The position numbers and the translations under genes are program-made. From contig NZ_JAFCWM010000023.1 in NCBI RefSeq assembly GCF_049897565.1, positions 1-64,000 on the forward strand: 64,000 bases of DNA. Reading direction: 5' to 3'. The DNA is from JAFCUW01 sp049897565. Its GTDB lineage: Bacteria; Pseudomonadota; Gammaproteobacteria; Burkholderiales; Burkholderiaceae_D. This document shows positions 50,420 to 59,264 of the stretch, piece by piece (position 1 is the stretch's first letter; each line of letters opens with the position of its first letter). The notes under the pieces were generated by a model, which had not been told where the DNA came from, ran no database searches, and saw only the letters and a program-made list of their open reading frames with translations.

Positions 50420-51655
50420 TTAGCGTATCAGCTCGCGCGGCAGCCGGATCGTGAAGGTACTTCCCTGGCCGATGCCGCCGCTGCTCACCGTCAGCTCGCC
50501 GCCGTGCAGTTCGACGATGCGCCGCGCGATGTACAGGCCGAGGCCAAGGCCGGTGGCGTTGGCGTGCGTTTGCAGCGTGAAGGCGCCGAACACGATCGGC
50601 AGGTCGTCCTCGTCGATGCCCTGGCCGCTGTCGACGACGTCGATGCGCACCTGGCCGGCGGTGGCGCTGATGTTGACCTGGATCGATCCTCCCGCCGGCG
50701 TGAACTTGATCGCGTTGAGCAGCAGGTTCCACAGCACCTGCTGGAGCCGCCGCGCGTCGCCGGCGATGGCGATGCCGTCGCCGTAATCGAGCGGCGAGAC
50801 GCTGAAGGAGATGCCTTTTTCGTGGGCGTTCACTTCGATCGTCGACACCGCGTCGCGCACGATGCGCCCCAGCGTGACCGGCGCGCGCAGCACCGACAGC
50901 TGGCCCGTGAGCGTGCGCGCGGCGTCGATCAGGTCGTCGACCATTGCCGCTTCCTGGCGCACGTGCACGCGCATTGCATTCAGGCCGCTGGCCACTGCCG
51001 GCGGCAGGTCGGGGTGGGTCTTGATAATCAGTTCGACGCGCATCGACAGCGCCGCCAGCGGCGTGCGCATTTCGTGCGACACGGTGGCGAGGAACAGGTC
51101 GCGCGTGCGGCTGACCCGGTTCAGCTGTTCGATCGTCTCGCGCTGGCGGTCGATGGAGCCGGCCAGCGTGCGCAGCAGCGCCACGTTGGTGGCCATGCGC
51201 GCGTCCGACATCGGCGTCTCGAGCCGCACTTCGTTCCACATGGCGTGTCCGGGCGCGCCGATCAGGCGCGCGATCTGCTCGCACGCCATCGGCGAACTGA
51301 AGTCGCGAAAACACCAGCCGAACACCAGCACGCCGTACACCTTGCCGAACTGGGTCAGCGGCAGGCTGCACACGCGCAGGCCGTGAAAGTCTTCGTCTTC
51401 CATGGCCTTGCCACTGGCGGCGACGGCGGCGACGATGCGCTGTTCAAGTTCGCTGCCGGGACCATCGTCGTGCCACAGCGTCGACGCTTGCAGAAAGCGC
51501 GCGGTGCGCGACGCCACCAGCGGGCCGACCATGCGAATGCCGCCGGCGTCATAGACCGATACAGTCAGGCCGGTGGCCTGCCCGAACTGGTGCAACGGCG
51601 GACCCCATTCCTCCCAGTGGACTTCAGGGTGCTGCGGCCGGCCGACGCTGATCAC
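50420..51655 (-). CDS. Sensor histidine kinase coupled to KaiC-like protein
   Basis: 411 residues. An N-terminal sensory region of about 170 residues without a confident domain (a GAF-like pattern VCSLPLTQFGKVYGVLVFGW) is followed by a HisKA dimerisation helix with FLATVSHEMRTPLAAL. A HATPase follows with N-box NLLLNAIKFTP, DSGQGI and GLGLGLYIARRIVELHGGEL. No membrane segment. The start overlaps the KaiC-like gene stop by 4 bases, indicating coupled translation and probable physical or signalling partnership. No response regulator is adjacent. Confidence 0.87.
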   Translation of the reverse strand: MISVGRPQHPEVHWEEWGPPLHQFGQATGLTVSVYDAGGIRMVGPLVASRTARFLQASTLWHDDGPGSELEQRIVAAVAASGKAMEDEDFHGLRVCSLPLTQFGKVYGVLVFGWCFRDFSSPMACEQIARLIGAPGHAMWNEVRLETPMSDARMATNVALLRTLAGSIDRQRETIEQLNRVSRTRDLFLATVSHEMRTPLAALSMRVELIIKTHPDLPPAVASGLNAMRVHVRQEAAMVDDLIDAARTLTGQLSVLRAPVTLGRIVRDAVSTIEVNAHEKGISFSVSPLDYGDGIAIAGDARRLQQVLWNLLLNAIKFTPAGGSIQVNISATAGQVRIDVVDSGQGIDEDDLPIVFGAFTLQTHANATGLGLGLYIARRIVELHGGELTVSSGGIGQGSTFTIRLPRELIR

Positions 51656-53208
51656 GACTGGGTTTGCGTCGGCAGCTGAATCGAGTCGGGCATCTTGGTG
51701 CCATGCGCGACGGCGTCCTCGATCAGCGGGCTTTGGCGCGACGGTGAGCGCGACAGCAGGCCGTAGTACGACGAGAACGGCAGCTGCGGCACCACCGCGG
51801 AGTCGCCGTCACCGCTCGCTTCATCGAGCAGCTGCAGGCCGCCGACGGCGATGACGTACTCGCGCGTGATCTGCAGGTTGTGACTGCCGCGCACCTTCGG
51901 GATGGCGATTGCGCGGCGCAGGATGGTGGAGATTTCGACGTAGTTCAGCAGGATGATGTTGTCGACCAGGTGCGAGCCGTTAAGCTCCTGGCTGATCTGC
52001 GATAAGCCGAGCAGCTCCGGGCTCTCGTAGTTGAAGAACACCGTCGCCAGCCGGTTCTTGAAGAACGTCGCCATCGCGTACAGGTAGTCGGCCACTTCTT
52101 CCGGGCTGGTCATCTCGTACACCGCGCACGAATCGAATACCACGCAGTCGATGCCCTGTTCTTCGACCAGCTTGATGATGCGGTCGAAGTGGACGTCGAG
52201 TTCGAGTTCGAGCGGCGACTCATAATGAATAAACAGGTCGCCGCGTTCGACCATGCCGGCCAGGTCGAAGCCGAGCGAGCCGGCGTTGCGCATCAGCTGG
52301 CGCGGGTGCTCGTCGAGGCTCACCAGCAGCGTCTTGTGGCCGGCCGCGATCGCCGACGACAGGAACTGCACGCTGAGCACCGTCTTGCCGGTGCCGGAGA
52401 TACCGCTGACCATCGTCACCGAGCCCTGGTAAATGCCGCCGTCCATCATCGTGTCGATCGCCGCCGAACCGATCGACAGGCGCACGTCGGACGTCGGCTG
52501 GTCGTTCGAGTACACCGGGCGCGATTGCGCGCGCCGGTAGACGTGGATGCCACGGCCCGCTTCGATGCGCATCGTGTGGCTGCCGCCGATGAAATCCTGG
52601 CCGCGCGACTTGAGCACCGTCAGGCGCCGCTGCACGCGCCGCTTGTTCTCGCCGCGCGTCAGCGAGACGATAGTGTCGAACACGAAGCGCTCGTGCGCCG
52701 GCACCGCGTCGAGGCTGTCGTCGCGTTCGGCCGTGACCATGGTGGTCACGCCGAGCCGGTTCAGGCCTTCAATCAGCACGTGAATGTCTTCGCGAAACGG
52801 CAGGTCGTGCACTTCGGCGTACAGCCGCATCGGCGTCAGGCCGTCGATCAGCAGGCGCTTGGCGCCCATCGCCCGCAGCGACGCGGCAAACGCGCCGTCC
52901 GGATTGCGAAATTCGCTCAGTAGCACTGCGGGACTGGTCTGGATCACCTTGATCCTGCCGGCGTCGATCTGGCCCTGCAAGTCCCAGTTGAAGCCGCCCG
53001 CGTCGCGCAGCAGCTTGGCCGCATCGAGCTCGAACGAGACAATCGCGCCCGGTTCGTCGTATTCGGTGGCGCCGGCATAGATGAAGCCGAGGCCGAGCGT
53101 CGTCTTGCCCGAGCCCGGCGGGCCCTCGACGATCAGGTTGTTGTGGCGCGGCACACCGCCGAGCAGAACTTCATCGAGTCCGGCGATGCCCGTTTTGACC
53201 GTATCCAC
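51652..53208 (-). CDS. Double-domain KaiC-like RecA-family ATPase
   Basis: 518 residues with two KaiC domains. CI has Walker A GPPGSGKT at 29-36. CII has Walker A GISGTGKT near 270, and the C-terminal stretch NIILLNYVEISTILRRAIAIPKVRGSHN aligns with the autophosphorylation region of cyanobacterial KaiC. By my alignment the Ser431 position is Ser but the Thr432 position is His, so the classic two-site cycle is probably altered. No kaiA or kaiB is present. In other heterotrophs such proteins pair with kinases and affect stress responses rather than clocks. Confidence 0.88.
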   Translation of the reverse strand: MDTVKTGIAGLDEVLLGGVPRHNNLIVEGPPGSGKTTLGLGFIYAGATEYDEPGAIVSFELDAAKLLRDAGGFNWDLQGQIDAGRIKVIQTSPAVLLSEFRNPDGAFAASLRAMGAKRLLIDGLTPMRLYAEVHDLPFREDIHVLIEGLNRLGVTTMVTAERDDSLDAVPAHERFVFDTIVSLTRGENKRRVQRRLTVLKSRGQDFIGGSHTMRIEAGRGIHVYRRAQSRPVYSNDQPTSDVRLSIGSAAIDTMMDGGIYQGSVTMVSGISGTGKTVLSVQFLSSAIAAGHKTLLVSLDEHPRQLMRNAGSLGFDLAGMVERGDLFIHYESPLELELDVHFDRIIKLVEEQGIDCVVFDSCAVYEMTSPEEVADYLYAMATFFKNRLATVFFNYESPELLGLSQISQELNGSHLVDNIILLNYVEISTILRRAIAIPKVRGSHNLQITREYVIAVGGLQLLDEASGDGDSAVVPQLPFSSYYGLLSRSPSRQSPLIEDAVAHGTKMPDSIQLPTQTQS

Positions 53209-53343
53209 GTAGATTTCCCCCGACGCAACTAACTAAAATCGGTTGCCATGTTACAGCGCCGCTTTGTACGCAGGCGCACGCAAGGAATAGTGTTGCTATA
53301 TGGCCACGGCTGCGATGGTGGACTGCTGAAGTCAGGCAAGCGC

Positions 53344-54237
53344 CTAGGGACGGTATAGCGGCTCCGGCAGGCCTGCCACATCGACTCGCAGCGACAGCAG
53401 GCAGCCGCTGAGCGGATACTGTTCGCGCTCGGCGTCGGGCCGCTTCAGGCCGGCGCTGGTGATGTACAGCGTGCGCAGGTCGTCGCCGCCAAACGCCACC
53501 ATCGTCGGGCAGCGCAGCGGCACCTTCACTTCGCGCAGCAGGGCGCCATCGGCCGAAAAGCGCAGCACGCGGCCGCCTTCGAACATCGCGCACCAGTAGG
53601 CGCCTTCGCTGTCGACCGCCGCGCCGTCCGGGCGCCCGCCATAGCCCGGCGCCGCCTTGTCGGTGTCGAAGCGCTGGAACGGCTCGGGGGCCGACGCCAC
53701 GCCGCTGCCGGCGTCGAACCCGTAGCGATCGATGCGGTGGCTGGTGGTGTCGGCGTGGTACATGTATTTGCCGTCCGGGCTGAAGGCCAGGCCGTTCGAC
53801 ACCGTCATCCCGCCCGACCAGGCGCACCGCACTTCACCGCGCTCGAGGCAGAACATCTCGGCCACCGCCTGCGTGCGCGGCTCGTACAAGGTGCCGACCC
53901 AGAAGCGCCCGGCTGCATCGGCGCGGCCATCGTTGAAGCGATACAGTGTGGTGTCGTACGGCGCCGGCGCTATCTCCGTCAGCGCGCCGCTGCCGGTGTC
54001 GAGATGGGCGAAGCCGGAGCGCAGCGCCACCAGGAGGCCGCCGCCGGCATGCAGCGCAATCGCCGCCGGCTCGCTGACCATCGGCCAGGCGCGATACGCG
54101 CCGCTGGCCGGCTCAAGGCTGTGCACCGCGAAGCCGTCGATGTCGACCCAGTACAGGATCGACGCGGCCGCATCCCACAGCGGACATTCGCCGACCGCCA
54201 TCGGCTTCTCGTATGCTACCTGCAGGCCGTCGTTCAT
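53344..54237 (-). CDS. SMP-30/gluconolactonase family protein
   Basis: 297 residues from ATG 54237. Six-bladed propeller of the SMP-30/LRE type with the metal ligands in GECPLW, SNGLAFSPDG and RPDGAAVDSEGAYWCAMFEGGRVLRF. Expected to hydrolyse sugar lactones (gluconolactone or similar). It overlaps the pgi stop by 4 bases and lies in the sugar cluster. No pgl gene is in the window, so it may supply 6-phosphogluconolactonase activity between Zwf and Edd; that is inference. Confidence 0.87.
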   Translation of the reverse strand: MNDGLQVAYEKPMAVGECPLWDAAASILYWVDIDGFAVHSLEPASGAYRAWPMVSEPAAIALHAGGGLLVALRSGFAHLDTGSGALTEIAPAPYDTTLYRFNDGRADAAGRFWVGTLYEPRTQAVAEMFCLERGEVRCAWSGGMTVSNGLAFSPDGKYMYHADTTSHRIDRYGFDAGSGVASAPEPFQRFDTDKAAPGYGGRPDGAAVDSEGAYWCAMFEGGRVLRFSADGALLREVKVPLRCPTMVAFGGDDLRTLYITSAGLKRPDAEREQYPLSGCLLSLRVDVAGLPEPLYRP

Positions 54238-55877
54238 ACCGCCGCCCTGGCCATGGCGATCAGGCCATTGGTGGAACTGTCGTGCAGGTCCGGCCGCGGC
54301 GCGCCGGTCAGTTCGGCCTCGATGTTTTTCGCCAGTACCTTGCCCAGTTCGACGCCCCACTGATCGAAGCTGTTCACGTCCCACAGCACGCCCTGCACAA
54401 ACGTCTTGTGTTCGTACAGCGCCACCAGCGCGCCCAGCGTGTACGGCGTCAGGTACTCCATCAGGATGGTGTTGCTGGGACTGTTGCCAGGGAAGGTCTT
54501 GTGCGGCGCCAGGCGCTCGACTTCGGCCGCCGTCAGGCCCTGCGCCTGCAGGTCGGCGCGCACTTCGTCGATGTCCTTGCCGCGCATGAACGCTTCCGAC
54601 TGCGCGAAGCAGTTCGCCAGCAGCGCGGCGTGGTGCTGCGCCAGCTCATGCCCTGGACGCAGGCTGGCGATGAAGTCGATCGGCGTCAGGTCGCTGCCCT
54701 GGTGCAGCAGCTGGAAGTAGGCGTGCTGGCCGTTGGTGCCGCAGTCGCCCCAGATGACCGGGCAGGTCGCCGTGTCGACCGGCTGGCCGGTACGGGTCAC
54801 GCGCTTGCCGTTGCTCTCCATTTCGAGCTGCTGCAGGTAGGCCGGAAAGCGGTTCAGGTCCTGGTGGTAAGGCGCGATGGAGACCGACGCGCAGTCGAGG
54901 AACTGGCGGTTCCAGAAGCCCACCAGCGCGAGCAGCACGGGCATGTTCTGTTCGAGCGGCGCCAGGGCGAAGTGCTGGTCCATCGCATGCGCGCCGGCGA
55001 GAAAATCGCTGAAGTAGCCAAAGCCGACCGCCAGCGCGATCGGCAGCCCGATCGCCGACCACACCGAATAGCGCCCGCCAACCCAGTCCCAGAACGGGAA
55101 CATGTTGGCCGGGTCGATGCCGAATTGCTTGATCGCCTCGACGTTGGTGGAGACGGCCACGAAGTGGCGCGCCAGCGCGGCCGGCTTGGCGTGCGCCAGG
55201 AACCACATGCGCGCGGTCTGCGCGTTGAGCATCGTCTCGCTGGTGGTGAACGTTTTGGAGGCGACGATGAACAGCGTGGTTTCGGGGTCGACCCGCGACA
55301 GCGTGTTGTCGATGTCGTGGCCGTCGACGTTCGACACGAAGTGCATCGCCAGGCGCGGATGGGCGTACTGGCGCAGCGCCAGGCACACCATCTTGGGGCC
55401 CAGGTCGGAGCCACCGATACCGATGTTGACGATGTCGGTGACAGGCTTGCCGCTGTGGCCCAGCCACGCGCCGGAGCGCACCGCGTCGCTGAACGCGCGC
55501 ATCCGCGCCAGCACCGAATGGACATCGGCGATGACGTCCTGGCCGTCGACGCTGAGCATGGCGTCGCTTGGTGCGCGCAGGGCGGTGTGCAGTACCGCGC
55601 GCTGTTCGGTGAGGTTGATTTTCTCGCCGGCGAACATCGCCTCGCGCCGCGCTTCGACGCCGCGCTCGCGCGCCAGCTCCGCCAGCAGTTCAAGCGTGCG
55701 CCCGTCAAGGCGGTTTTTTGAATAGTCTAGGAACAGGCCGGCCGCTTCCAGCGACATCGTCTTGAAGCGCTGCGGGTCGGCGCCGAACAGGTCGCGCATG
55801 CGCGTATCCTTGATATCGACGGCGTGAGTGGCAAGCGCCTGGAAGCTGGCGGTAGAGGTAAGGGCAGGCTGGCGCAT
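54234..55877 (-). CDS. pgi: Glucose-6-phosphate isomerase
   Basis: 547 residues from ATG 55877 (MRQPALTSTASFQALATHAVDI). Family motifs include VNIGIGGSDLGPKMVCLAL, VGGRYSVWSAIGLPIAL, GDCGTNGQHAYFQLLHQGSDL and the C-terminal SFDQWGVELGKVLAKNIEAEL. It interconverts glucose-6- and fructose-6-phosphate, feeding Zwf. Divergent from edd, with a HexR-like site in the shared region. Confidence 0.96.
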   Translation of the reverse strand: MRQPALTSTASFQALATHAVDIKDTRMRDLFGADPQRFKTMSLEAAGLFLDYSKNRLDGRTLELLAELARERGVEARREAMFAGEKINLTEQRAVLHTALRAPSDAMLSVDGQDVIADVHSVLARMRAFSDAVRSGAWLGHSGKPVTDIVNIGIGGSDLGPKMVCLALRQYAHPRLAMHFVSNVDGHDIDNTLSRVDPETTLFIVASKTFTTSETMLNAQTARMWFLAHAKPAALARHFVAVSTNVEAIKQFGIDPANMFPFWDWVGGRYSVWSAIGLPIALAVGFGYFSDFLAGAHAMDQHFALAPLEQNMPVLLALVGFWNRQFLDCASVSIAPYHQDLNRFPAYLQQLEMESNGKRVTRTGQPVDTATCPVIWGDCGTNGQHAYFQLLHQGSDLTPIDFIASLRPGHELAQHHAALLANCFAQSEAFMRGKDIDEVRADLQAQGLTAAEVERLAPHKTFPGNSPSNTILMEYLTPYTLGALVALYEHKTFVQGVLWDVNSFDQWGVELGKVLAKNIEAELTGAPRPDLHDSSTNGLIAMARAAV

Positions 55878-55925
55878 GTCGATTCTTGGTCGGTTTGTGG
55901 TTGAGTGAATAATACCTGAAATGAA

Positions 55926-55940
55926 CGTAAATTCACTACG
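55926..55940. promoter_or_regulatory. HexR-like operator upstream of pgi
   Basis: CGTAAATTCACTACG matches the zwf site TGTAAATTTACTACA at 12 of 15 positions. It lies 49 bases upstream of the pgi ATG, just before a TATTAT-like -10 element on the minus strand. Confidence 0.6.
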
Positions 55941-56049
55941 AGGTAGCCAAAAGAATCGCCGAACCATCAGCTTTTCCAGCTGTCTTACATATGGGCTGGC
56001 GCTTGCCAGCTATTGCTAGATGTACGCAAAACGGCCAAGGATTTGAAAA

Positions 56050-56064
56050 CGTAGTAAAATTTCA
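56050..56064. promoter_or_regulatory. HexR-like operator upstream of edd
   Basis: CGTAGTAAAATTTCA, the reverse complement of which matches the zwf site at 12 of 15 positions. It lies 26 bases before the edd ATG, a position suited to repression. Confidence 0.6.
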
Positions 56065-56089
56065 GAAATCGAATTTTTAAGGGACGATC

Positions 56090-58006
56090 ATGGCGCTCCA
56101 TCCAGTGGTTCAGGCGATTACCGACCGCATTGTCAAACGCAGCCGGCCGTCGCGCGGGGCTTATCTTGCGCACCTCGACGCGGCGCGCGTGCAGGGCGTG
56201 CAACGTTCCACGCTGTCGTGTACCAACCTGGCGCACGGCTTGGCGGCGTTTCCCGTCAACGACAAGCTGAAGCTGAAGGAAACCAAGAAGCCGTCGATCG
56301 CGATCGTCTCGTCGTATAACGACATGCTGTCGGCGCACCAGCCGTTCCATTACTTCCCCGAGGTGATCAAGCAGGCAGTGCGCGACGTTGGCGCGGTCGC
56401 CCAGTTCGCCGGAGGCACGCCGGCCATGTGCGACGGCGTGACCCAGGGCCAGCCGGGCATGGAGCTGTCGCTGTTTTCGCGCGATACGATCGCCATGAGT
56501 ACCGCCATCGCGCTGTCGCACAACATGTTCGACGCCGGACTGTATCTCGGCGTATGCGACAAGATCGTGCCGGGCCTGCTGATCGGCGCGCTGCACTTTG
56601 GCCACCTGCCGGCGATCTTCGTGCCGGCCGGCCCGATGACGTCGGGCATATCGAACAAGGAAAAGGCCCGCATCCGCCAGCTGTACGCGCAGGGCAAGGC
56701 GACGCGCGAAGAACTGCTGGAGTGCGAAATGGGTTCGTACCATGGCGCCGGCACCTGCACCTTCTACGGCACGGCCAACAGCAACCAGGTGCTGATGGAG
56801 TTCATGGGCCTGCACATGCCGGGCGCCGCCTTCATCACGCCAGGCACGCCGCTGCGCGACGCGCTGACCGTCGCGGCGGCCCAGCGCGCAGTCGCCATCA
56901 CCCAGCAGAACGGCAACTACATCCCGGTCGGCCACATCGTCGACGAGAAGTCGATCGTCAACGCGGTGGTCGGCCTGCTGTCGACCGGCGGCTCGACCAA
57001 CCACACGCTGCACCTGGTGGCGATCGCGCGCGCGGCCGGCATCGTCATCGACTGGGACGACTTCAACGAGCTGTCCGCGGTGGTGCCGCTGCTGGCGCGC
57101 ATTTACCCGAACGGCGACGCCGACGTCAACCACTTCAATGCCGCCGGCGGTCCCGGCTTCGTGATGCGCGAGCTGCTCGACGCCGGCCTGCTGCACGCGG
57201 ACGTCAACACGATCCTCGGGCACGGCCTGCGCGCGCACTGCGCCGAGCCGTTCCTCGACGGCGACAAGCTGTACTGGAAAGACTCGCCGGCCGTCAGCGG
57301 CGACACCGAAGTGCTGCGTCCGGCCAGCGCGCCGTTCGCCCCCGACGGCGGCATGATCCTCGTGTCGGGCAACCTGGGACGGGCGGTGATGAAGGTGTCG
57401 GCCGTGAAGGAGCAGCACCGCATCGTCGAGGCACCGGCACTGACGTTCAACTCGCAGGAAGACTTCATGCACGCCTACCAGGCCGGGCAACTCGACCGCG
57501 ACTTCGTGGCGGTGATCCGCTTCCAGGGGCCGCGCGCCAACGGCATGCCGGAACTGCACGCGCTCACGCCGGCGCTGGCCAACCTGCAGGACGCCGGCCG
57601 CCATGTGGCGCTGGTGACCGACGGGCGCATGTCGGGCGCGTCGGGCAAGGTGCCGGCGGCGATCCACGTGTCGCCCGAGATCCTCGCCGGCGGCCCGCTC
57701 GGGCTGGTGCGCGACGGCGACATCATCCGCCTCGACGCCAGCATGGGTACCTTGCAGGCGCTGGTGCCGGACGCCGTCTGGCACGCGCGCGCGCTGGCGA
57801 CGGCCGACATGTCGCCGTCGCACATCGGCATGGGACGCGAGCTGTTCTCGATGTTCCGCCATGTCGTCGGTCCGGCCGAGCAGGGCGCCGCGACGTTCCC
57901 GCTGCCGTCGCCGATTTCGACCACCGTACCGTTGCATGAAGGCGCCGACAGCGGCGACATCATGCCGGGCTCCGACGAAGACTTTCTGGTAAAGGCTGAA
58001 CCATGA
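56090..58006 (+). CDS. edd: Phosphogluconate dehydratase
   Basis: 638 residues of the IlvD/Edd family: SSYNDMLSAHQPFHYFPE, FAGGTPAMCDGVTQGQPGMELSLFSRD with the cluster-binding Cys, GVCDKIVPGLLIGAL and GRMSGASGKVPAAIHVSPE. Dehydrates 6-phosphogluconate to KDPG using an Fe-S cluster. AAGGG Shine-Dalgarno. Its stop overlaps the eda ATG by 4 bases. Confidence 0.96.
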   Translation: MALHPVVQAITDRIVKRSRPSRGAYLAHLDAARVQGVQRSTLSCTNLAHGLAAFPVNDKLKLKETKKPSIAIVSSYNDMLSAHQPFHYFPEVIKQAVRDVGAVAQFAGGTPAMCDGVTQGQPGMELSLFSRDTIAMSTAIALSHNMFDAGLYLGVCDKIVPGLLIGALHFGHLPAIFVPAGPMTSGISNKEKARIRQLYAQGKATREELLECEMGSYHGAGTCTFYGTANSNQVLMEFMGLHMPGAAFITPGTPLRDALTVAAAQRAVAITQQNGNYIPVGHIVDEKSIVNAVVGLLSTGGSTNHTLHLVAIARAAGIVIDWDDFNELSAVVPLLARIYPNGDADVNHFNAAGGPGFVMRELLDAGLLHADVNTILGHGLRAHCAEPFLDGDKLYWKDSPAVSGDTEVLRPASAPFAPDGGMILVSGNLGRAVMKVSAVKEQHRIVEAPALTFNSQEDFMHAYQAGQLDRDFVAVIRFQGPRANGMPELHALTPALANLQDAGRHVALVTDGRMSGASGKVPAAIHVSPEILAGGPLGLVRDGDIIRLDASMGTLQALVPDAVWHARALATADMSPSHIGMGRELFSMFRHVVGPAEQGAATFPLPSPISTTVPLHEGADSGDIMPGSDEDFLVKAEP

Positions 58007-58626
58007 GCATGACCATTCTCGACATCATGCGCGTCGCGCGCGTTATTCCCGTCATCGCGATCGACGATCCGGCGCACGCGGTGCCGCTGGCAAAGGCGCT
58101 CGTCGCCGGCGGCATCCGGGTGCTGGAAGTCACGCTGCGCACGCCGCACGGCCTGGCGGCGATTCGCGCCATGAGTGAAGTGGAGGGCGCCATCGTCGGC
58201 GTCGGCACGCTGACGCAGCCGTCCGAATTTGCCGCCGCGCGCGACGCCGGCGCCGTGTTCGGCGTCTCGCCTGGCCTGACCGCCACGCTGATCGAGGCGG
58301 CGCGCAAGAGCGGCCTGCCGCTGCTGCCGGGCGTGATGACGCCGTCGGAAGTGCTGGCCGCGCGCGAAGCGGGCTTTCGCGAACTGAAGCTGTTCCCGGC
58401 GGTGCCGGCCGGCGGCGTCGGCATGCTCAACGCGATCGGCGGCCCGATTCCGGACGTGACGTTCTGCCCGACCGGCGGCATCTCGATCGACAGCGCGCCG
58501 CAGTTCCTGTCGCTGAAAAACGTCGCCTGCGTCGGCGGTTCGTGGCTGACGCCGAAAGACGCGCTGCAGGCGGGCGACTGGGCGCGCATCACCGAGCTGG
58601 CGAGGGCGGCGGCGGCGCTGGGGTAA
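58003..58626 (+). CDS. eda: KDPG/KHG aldolase
   Basis: 207 residues: RVIPVIAIDD, GIRVLEVTLRTPHGL (catalytic Glu), GVGTLTQPSEFAAARDAGAVFGVSPG and the Schiff-base Lys in ELKLFPAVPAGGVGML. Cleaves KDPG to pyruvate and glyceraldehyde-3-phosphate, completing the Entner-Doudoroff pathway. Confidence 0.96.
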   Translation: MSMTILDIMRVARVIPVIAIDDPAHAVPLAKALVAGGIRVLEVTLRTPHGLAAIRAMSEVEGAIVGVGTLTQPSEFAAARDAGAVFGVSPGLTATLIEAARKSGLPLLPGVMTPSEVLAAREAGFRELKLFPAVPAGGVGMLNAIGGPIPDVTFCPTGGISIDSAPQFLSLKNVACVGGSWLTPKDALQAGDWARITELARAAAALG

Positions 58627-58629
58627 GTC

Positions 58630-59172
58630 TTGGCCAGCCGCGGGCTTACCGAAGGCGAAGTGGCGATGGCGGCGGCGCTGTTCGGCGCGGCCATCGATTA
58701 CGCCAAGGTGCGCATCCACGACCGGCGCTACATGCCGTTCCAGCCGAAGAACTGCGCGATGACGCCGAACGGGCGCCTGTACTTTCATCGTTCGTGTTTT
58801 CTGGACGACTACGCCGCCGGCGACATCCATGCGCAGCACTGGTTCATGCACGAAATGGTGCACGTCTGGCAGCACCAGCTTGGCTACCCGGTGCGCCTGC
58901 GCGGCGCCGTGCGGCTCGGGCTCAGTTACGAGTATCTGCTGCGCGCCGGCGCCACCCTGGCCGACTTCAACATGGAGGCGCAGGGCGACCTGCTGGCGGA
59001 CTATTTCGTCCTCAAGCACCGCGAGGCGCCGAAAGCGATGCGCTGGCGCCGCAACGCCGCCAGCCTGGCGCTGTTCGAGGAGGTACTGGACGGCTTTCTG
59101 GTCGCTCCGGCAAATCGCTCCCACTTGCCGCGGACGCTTGCGCGACGCTTCGGCGGGGCTCCGGCGGCGTAG
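58630..59172 (+). CDS. Putative zinc metallopeptidase-like protein (vgr-related/Rhs-associated type)
   Basis: 180 residues from TTG 58630, three bases after the eda stop; no upstream ATG exists and the first internal ATG would remove conserved sequence. The pattern RGLTEGEVAMAAALFGAAIDYAKVRIHDRRYMPFQPKNCAMTPNGRLYFH followed by FMHEMVHVWQHQLG shows an HExxH-like HEMVH motif. This fits small zincin-like proteins annotated as vgr-related or type IV secretion Rhs. No secretion-system genes are near. Activity and role are unproven; coupling to edd-eda may be incidental. Confidence 0.7.
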   Translation: MASRGLTEGEVAMAAALFGAAIDYAKVRIHDRRYMPFQPKNCAMTPNGRLYFHRSCFLDDYAAGDIHAQHWFMHEMVHVWQHQLGYPVRLRGAVRLGLSYEYLLRAGATLADFNMEAQGDLLADYFVLKHREAPKAMRWRRNAASLALFEEVLDGFLVAPANRSHLPRTLARRFGGAPAA

Positions 59173-59264
59173 CATTTGCGCGATATCAACCCCATCTGGT
59201 CTGCAAGCCGTACGCTAAGAGTTTGCCACATGCAACCTTTTTCCCCGGCGAGGGCCCCATGTAA

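Noticed and set aside
55985..57937. 650-codon minus-strand frame opposite edd
   Set aside because: Antisense artefact; edd on the plus strand is complete and conserved.
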